Assembly (NCBI GenBank): GCA_031284645.1
Contig: JAITXS010000146.1
Coordinates: 1-10,879, forward strand
Direction: 5' to 3'
Length of the DNA: 10,879 nt
DNA from: Spirochaetaceae bacterium
GTDB taxonomy: Bacteria; Spirochaetota; Spirochaetia; Treponematales; Breznakiellaceae
The position numbers were made by a program, and so were the translations under genes. This document shows positions 7,562 to 10,879 of the stretch, piece by piece; the stretch's first letter is position 1; every line of letters starts with the position of its first letter. The notes beneath the pieces were generated by a model, which saw only the letters and a program-made list of their open reading frames with translations, was not told the origin of the DNA and did no database searches.

Positions 7562-8590
7562 TTATTTAACAGCCTCTATCCTTTCGACAAGCGACCTGGC
7601 CCAGGGATTCTGTGCGTACAAGGTATCAAGAAGCGGTTTGATTGCTGTAATGATCCGTTGTTGATCGGCAGGAGTAGTCGGCGTTACCGTGACACCTTTT
7701 GTGCGCAGGAATTCGCGGTCACGATCAAGGCTCTTCACGTAGTCGTTCCAAGCTTGTTCCGCAGTAGCCTTTGCTGCATCCTGCACAACTTTCTTGTGCT
7801 CGGGAGAAAGGCCGTCAATAAATTTGTCGCTGGCGAGAATTTCCAGTGTGGCAACAATGTGGTTTGTTTCATAGAGATATTTCTGCACCTCATAGAAAGC
7901 CTCACTGATAACCGTTACCATGCCGTTATCCTGACCATCAACAACACCGGTTTCCAGTGCGGAGAAAAGTTCTCCGAGGGGAATTACCTGTGCACTTGCG
8001 CCGAGGTTCGTGGCAATGCCGACATGGATCGGATTGCTGGGCATACGGAATTTCTGACCTTTGAAATCGTCAACCGAGGTCAGTTTTTTGTTGCTGGTAA
8101 AGGTACGGGCGCTGTTCGGCCCCCACCCCAAAGCATAGACCGTGGGGAACTTCTCGTGAAATCCCGCATTCATTTCATCAGCGATGGGGCCGGTCCAGAC
8201 CTTTTTCGCATGTTCTATGTCGCGATAGAGGAATGGCCAGTCGGAAATCAACATGGTGGGATATTCCTGATTCATCGGTGTACCCACAATGGCGACCTCA
8301 ATGGTGCCGTTGCGTACGCCGTTCCACAGGTCGCCTTCATTACCAAGGGTGCCGGAATGGTAGACATCTACCGTGATCGCTCCGTTGGTACCTTTTTCAA
8401 TCTGAGGTTTGAACACATTGTCCAAAGCCGCTGCCATCGGATGCGTGGCCGCCCAGTTGTCGCCAACTTTAATCGTAAGCTTGGGGCTAACAGCACCGTC
8501 CGTCTGCTTCTTTTGACAACTCACGAACAGGCTGCTTGCGGCTACAAAAGCCACCAACGCCACAGTCATAAATGTTTTTGCAAACTTCAT
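7562..8590 (-). CDS. dctP: TRAP transporter solute-binding lipoprotein DctP
   Basis: A 342-residue binding protein that captures substrate outside the inner membrane and hands it to DctQM. The start at 8590 (not the upstream in-frame ATG at 8746) is fixed by AGGAG (8597-8601), by the signal peptide it exposes, and by the promoter lying inside the longer reading. The signal peptide ends in the lipobox FVS-Cys25, so the protein is membrane-tethered. Family marks are a WAATHPMAAAL opening, VYHSGTLGNEGDLWNGVRNGT, SDWPFLYRD, GWGPNSARTF (Arg162), DFKGQKFRMPSNP with Arg182, and the closing phrase of the ligand fold, LFSALETGVVDGQDNG. The Arg in the KFRMP motif is the residue that clamps substrate carboxylates in this family, so an organic acid is the likely cargo. 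Which acid cannot be read from the sequence. Confidence 0.94.
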   Translation of the reverse strand: MKFAKTFMTVALVAFVAASSLFVSCQKKQTDGAVSPKLTIKVGDNWAATHPMAAALDNVFKPQIEKGTNGAITVDVYHSGTLGNEGDLWNGVRNGTIEVAIVGTPMNQEYPTMLISDWPFLYRDIEHAKKVWTGPIADEMNAGFHEKFPTVYALGWGPNSARTFTSNKKLTSVDDFKGQKFRMPSNPIHVGIATNLGASAQVIPLGELFSALETGVVDGQDNGMVTVISEAFYEVQKYLYETNHIVATLEILASDKFIDGLSPEHKKVVQDAAKATAEQAWNDYVKSLDRDREFLRTKGVTVTPTTPADQQRIITAIKPLLDTLYAQNPWARSLVERIEAVK

Positions 8591-8623
8591 TCTTTTCTCC
8601 TGTGATATAAAAATATTTTTTAC

Positions 8624-8652
8624 ATTATAACATGACATATTTTTTTTGTCAA
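8624..8652 (-). promoter_or_regulatory. Perfect-consensus sigma-70 promoter of dctP
   Basis: On the minus strand TTGACA (8652-8647) and TATAAT (8629-8624) match the consensus at all 12 positions with the optimal 17-bp spacing. Transcription should begin near 8617, giving a leader of about 27 nt that holds the AGGAG site. The spacer contains an uninterrupted A/T run. TGACA (8633-8637) and TGTCA (8647-8651) form an inverted repeat across it, which could serve as an operator. Confidence 0.88.
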
Positions 8653-8656
8653 ACAC

Positions 8657-8695
8657 GTTCGATGAAGCTGTTCGATGAAGCACGTTCGATGAAGC
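8657..8695. repeat. Three tandem copies of a 12-bp repeat upstream of the dctP promoter
   Basis: GTTCGATGAAGC occurs exactly three times, at 8657-8668, 8670-8681 and 8684-8695, separated by 1 and 2 bp. The first copy begins 4 bp upstream of the dctP -35 box, so the array covers about -40 to -79 of that promoter. This is where activators usually bind, although the 13- and 14-bp periods do not match one helical turn. Confidence 0.85.
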
Positions 8696-8790
8696 CGGAA
8701 AATTTCCGAATCCGGCGTCATACAGAATTTTAAGGGGCCTTTTCACGTCTTCTCCCCTATGTATTGATCAGCCGGAAATTACCGGTGATC
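8694..8790. repeat. Pair of related CCGG palindromes in the divergent dctP-lysS region
   Basis: AGCCGGAAA occurs at 8693-8701 and again at 8770-8778, each time starting an inverted repeat. The first has GCCGGA (8694-8699) with TCCGGC (8711-8716), and nested CGGAAA/TTTCCG arms (8696-8708). The second has GATCAgCCGG (8766-8775) with CCGGTGATC (8782-8790), a 9-bp stem with one bulged G and a 6-nt loop. One lies behind each divergent promoter. No T-runs are present, so a protein-binding role is more likely than termination. Confidence 0.5.
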
Positions 8791-8828
8791 TTCACAATAC
8801 CGCAAATATGCTATAAACTTTCTGTAAT
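8791..8828 (+). promoter_or_regulatory. Putative lysS promoter with very short leader
   Basis: TATAAA (8812-8817) is a good -10 box. The best -35 candidate, TTCACA (8791-8796), is at a poor 15-bp spacing. Transcription would start near 8824, only about 5 nt before the lysS ATG, and no Shine-Dalgarno-like sequence is present between. The promoter may depend on an activator or be poorly recognised here. Confidence 0.4.
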
Positions 8829-10412
8829 ATGGCAAAAACCAGCAGACATTGGGCGGATGAGATTGCGGAAAAGATTATCCGCGAAAAAGGCGAAAAAGAA
8901 CTCTATACCTGCGCATCAGGCATTACCCCTTCGGGTACCGTGCATATCGGTAATTTTCGGGAGATTATTTCCGTTGATCTTGTTGTGCGGGCGCTCCGGA
9001 GCCGCGGTAAAAAAGTTCGTTTTATCTATTCATGGGACGATTACGATGTATTCCGTAAAGTGCCGGAAAATATGCCGAACAAAGAAGAGCTTAACCGCTA
9101 TCTGCGTTTTCCTATTACAATGGTACCTGACCCTTGGGACAGGGATTCAAGCTACGCGCGGCATCACGAGGTGGATGTTGAATCATCCTTGCCCGATCTG
9201 GGAATTGAGCCTGAATTCCTCTATCAGACGGAGCGCTATCGATCCTCGCGTTATGCCGAAGGAATTAAAACTGCGCTGGAAAAGAGAGAACTTCTCAAGT
9301 CGATTCTTGATAAATTCCGCGATGATGAACACAAAATTCAAGGTGAATGGTGGCCTGTCAGTATTTTTTGTGAGAAGTGCAATCGGGATCAGACTGAGAT
9401 AGAAGGCTGGGACGGTGAATGGAGCATAAGCTACCACTGCACGGCTTGCGGGCATAAAGAAACGCTTGACCTGCGACATGCGAAAGGCGTCAAGCTGTTC
9501 TGGAGAGTTGACTGGCCCATGCGCTGGGCGTATGAAAAAGTTGATTTTGAACCTGCCGGTAAAGACCATCACAGTCAAGGCGGTTCTTTTGATACATCAC
9601 GCCTTGTCAGCAAAGAGGTCTACAATACCGATGCACCGGTAAGCTTCCGCTATGACTTTATCGGTATTAAAGGGAAGGGCGGCAAAATGTCCTCCTCTAA
9701 GGGAGAGCTTGTCGACTTACAGACTCTGCGCCGCGTCTATACGCCGGAGCTGGTCCGCTATCTTTTTGCCGGAACAAGACCGAATACCGAGTTTACGATT
9801 TCTTTTGACCTTGATGTTATCAAGATTTATGAAGATTACGATAAAACCGAGCGTATCGCATTTCAGCTTGAGAGTCCGAAAAATGAGGAGTCATACCTAA
9901 AAGAGCGGCGAATTTATGAGCTTTCCCAGATTGCCGGGATGCCCGAACATATACCCTATCAAGTGCCGTTCCGCCATCTCTGTAATTTAATTCAAATTGC
10001 AGATGGTGATATAGACAAGACTATTGCCGGTTTGCCTGATGTAAAAAACGAACAGATTGGACGGCTTAAAGAGCGCTGTCTGTGTGCAAAGAATTGGCTT
10101 TCGGAAGACGCTCCCGAGGATTTTCGGTTTAAACTGCGAACAGGAGGCGAGAGCGCCGTGTTAAGCGAGCTTGAATGTGGGGCGGTAAAAAATCTTCGTG
10201 ACACGGTTATCGCTCATCTTGAAGATTACACAGACGACAAGCTCTGCGCCGAGGCTATTTACCAGGCGGCTGAACAAAGCGGTGTTGAGGGAAAAGTGCT
10301 ATTTCGGGCCGCTTATCAGGCGCTTATCGGCAAGGATCAGGGGCCGCGTCTTGCCGCCTTCCTGCGGGTGGTAGGCAAAAACAGATTACTCTCAATTCTT
10401 TCGGCCTATTGA
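8829..10412 (+). CDS. lysS: Lysyl-tRNA synthetase, class I
   Basis: A 527-residue enzyme that charges tRNA-Lys with lysine using ATP, in the cytoplasm. It is the class I (Rossmann fold) form found in archaea and a few bacteria, including spirochaetes, and unrelated to the usual class II LysRS. Visible marks are RHWADEIAEKII at the N-terminus, the HIGH-type motif PSGTVHIGN (34-42), WDDYDVFRKVP, a four-Cys pair CxxC...CxxC (Cys181, 184, 204, 207) that should bind zinc, VDWPMRWA with DFEPAGKDH, and the KMSKS-type motif KMSSS (286-290). The C-terminal third is helical, as expected for the anticodon-binding cage, ending in IGKDQGPRLAAFLRVVGK. Length is normal. The ATG at 8829 is the only possible start, since a stop lies 15 nt upstream in frame and the conserved His-Trp is at 7-8. 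No ribosome-binding site precedes it. Some authors name this form lysK. Confidence 0.96.
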   Translation: MAKTSRHWADEIAEKIIREKGEKELYTCASGITPSGTVHIGNFREIISVDLVVRALRSRGKKVRFIYSWDDYDVFRKVPENMPNKEELNRYLRFPITMVPDPWDRDSSYARHHEVDVESSLPDLGIEPEFLYQTERYRSSRYAEGIKTALEKRELLKSILDKFRDDEHKIQGEWWPVSIFCEKCNRDQTEIEGWDGEWSISYHCTACGHKETLDLRHAKGVKLFWRVDWPMRWAYEKVDFEPAGKDHHSQGGSFDTSRLVSKEVYNTDAPVSFRYDFIGIKGKGGKMSSSKGELVDLQTLRRVYTPELVRYLFAGTRPNTEFTISFDLDVIKIYEDYDKTERIAFQLESPKNEESYLKERRIYELSQIAGMPEHIPYQVPFRHLCNLIQIADGDIDKTIAGLPDVKNEQIGRLKERCLCAKNWLSEDAPEDFRFKLRTGGESAVLSELECGAVKNLRDTVIAHLEDYTDDKLCAEAIYQAAEQSGVEGKVLFRAAYQALIGKDQGPRLAAFLRVVGKNRLLSILSAY

Positions 10413-10598
10413 ATGATACGGGCTGCGGATCAGAACTCCGCCCCAAAAAGAAGGGTAGTCGGGTTTTGGGTAGGGGCGTTCTGATAAAATCTAAACCCTC
10501 TACCCCGAAGCAAAGGTTTAGAAAAGTTCGGGATGGTAGGGGCTTTCTACTAAAACCTATACCCCATACCCAATACCCAATGACCCTATTTTCTCAGG
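10413..10598. other. Non-coding gap between convergent genes, filled by a repeat element
   Basis: This 186-bp stretch separates the stop codons of lysS and the last gene. The reading frame that crosses it starts at a TTG overlapping the lysS stop, has no ribosome-binding site and runs through repeats, so it is not a gene. Positions 10453-10586 are the palindromic element described separately. No classic hairpin-plus-T-run terminator is visible for either gene. Confidence 0.8.
10453..10586. repeat. Palindromic element with G-quadruplex motifs at both ends
   Basis: The left end on the plus strand reads GGG-N5-GGG-N4-GGG-N2-GGGG (10453-10476). The right end on the minus strand reads GGG-N5-GGG-N4-GGG-N3-GGGG (10586-10562). 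The two ends are an imperfect inverted repeat of about 24 bp with mismatches confined mostly to the loops. Inside are two direct repeats of about 36 bp beginning GTAGGGGC (10470-10505 and 10536-10571, about 80% alike by eye). There is also a perfect 8-bp inverted repeat, TCTAAACC (10490-10497) with GGTTTAGA (10515-10522). Each half can fold on itself: GGGTAGGGG (10468-10476) pairs with the CCTCTACCC block (10497-10505). The form suggests a decayed REP or MITE-like unit; no transposase is in the window. Confidence 0.7.
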
Positions 10599-10879
10599 CT
10601 AGCTGATTTGAATTGTTCGAACAAGACGATTGCCGCCTGAGTAAAAAACCTCGACAACAAGAGAACCGCTTAGTCCTGCGGGCAGTTCTATTTCAAGTGA
10701 AAGCTTATTGGGCGGGAACGAACCTAAAATAAATTCAAACCCTTCCTGAGTTATGGTATAGGGAACAGGTGAAGCATAAATAAACAGCGGCCGCGAGAGA
10801 ACTCCGGGGTCGGAAGTCAAGTCCTCCCCGTGAGGGTTTCCGGAGGGGATATCATTCACGCTACCCTCTTCGGGACGAA
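10599..10879 (-). CDS. C-terminal end of an unrecognised protein (5' partial)
   Basis: The minus-strand frame is open from the window edge to a TAG at 10599-10601, leaving 93 residues. A GTG at 10857-10859 could be an internal start, since a GAGGG lies just before it, but the frame stays open upstream of it. I therefore treat this as the end of a longer gene. I do not recognise the family. The visible part starts with a polar Gly/Pro/Asp-rich stretch (NDIPSGNPHGEDLTSDPG). It then becomes strongly beta-patterned with alternating hydrophobics (PLFIYASPVPYTI, FEFILGSF, LSLEIELPAG, GSLVVEVFYSGGN) and ends RTIQIS. That pattern suits an immunoglobulin-like or other beta-sandwich end domain, often seen in exported proteins, but this is inference. 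No Cys, membrane helix or catalytic motif is visible. It converges on lysS. Confidence 0.6.
   Translation of the reverse strand, partial: RPEEGSVNDIPSGNPHGEDLTSDPGVLSRPLFIYASPVPYTITQEGFEFILGSFPPNKLSLEIELPAGLSGSLVVEVFYSGGNRLVRTIQIS

Noticed and set aside
7559..8605. Long open frame on the plus strand opposite dctP (348 codons)
   Set aside because: It lies entirely antisense to a clearly recognisable DctP, its protein has no family resemblance, and it lacks a ribosome-binding site. It is a shadow of dctP codon usage.
8657..8695. CRISPR array
   Set aside because: The 12-bp units with 1-2 bp gaps are far too short, with no spacers and no cas genes.
8591..8746. N-terminal extension of dctP to the ATG at 8746 or the one at 8638
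   Set aside because: The extension crosses the 12-bp repeats and the consensus promoter, and buries the signal peptide. Both earlier ATGs lie upstream of the predicted transcription start.
10409..10606. Plus-strand frame of 65 codons overlapping the lysS stop
   Set aside because: It has a TTG start, no ribosome-binding site, and a Pro/Arg/Lys-rich product that is just the translated repeat element.

Overview
The window looks like spirochaete chromosome, most probably from a Treponema-like organism of moderate GC. Three things point there, all inference from protein sequence. A class I (archaeal-type) lysyl-tRNA synthetase is the main LysRS gene. The elongation factor G reads like the mitochondrial EFG1/spdEFG1 subfamily rather than ordinary bacterial EF-G. 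The lipoprotein signal peptides have the loose lipobox typical of spirochaetes. I see no phage genes, insertion sequence, CRISPR array, tRNA or rRNA.

Layout. At 1-379 is the 3' end of smc (plus strand). A two-gene envelope operon follows (500-2001): a lipoprotein whose stop overlaps the start of a LysM-domain exported protein, with a promoter candidate in front and a hairpin terminator behind. Then come a monocistronic nucleotidyltransferase (2150-3061) and EF-G (3262-5352). EF-G faces a minus-strand TRAP transporter operon, and a strong bidirectional terminator (5386-5427) separates them. The TRAP genes run right to left: dctP (solute-binding lipoprotein, 8590-7562), dctQ (7325-6795) and dctM (6782-5478). 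Divergent from dctP is lysS (8829-10412). Convergent with lysS is the end of an unrecognised minus-strand gene that runs off the window edge.

How it works together. The TRAP set is a complete tripartite importer, probably for a carboxylate. dctP has a perfect sigma-70 promoter (TTGACA, 17 bp, TATAAT). A terminator-like hairpin between dctP and dctQM probably makes binding protein in excess of membrane subunits. The dctP-lysS divergent region holds three copies of a 12-bp repeat just upstream of the dctP -35 box and two related CCGG palindromes, which are candidate regulatory sites. lysS has no Shine-Dalgarno sequence and may be nearly leaderless.

The least ordinary piece is the 134-bp element at 10453-10586 between the convergent 3' ends of lysS and the last gene. 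Its two ends are an inverted repeat, and each carries a four-tract G-quadruplex motif, one on each strand. Inside are imperfect hairpins and two diverged direct repeats beginning GTAGGGGC. It looks like a decayed REP/MITE-type palindromic element.
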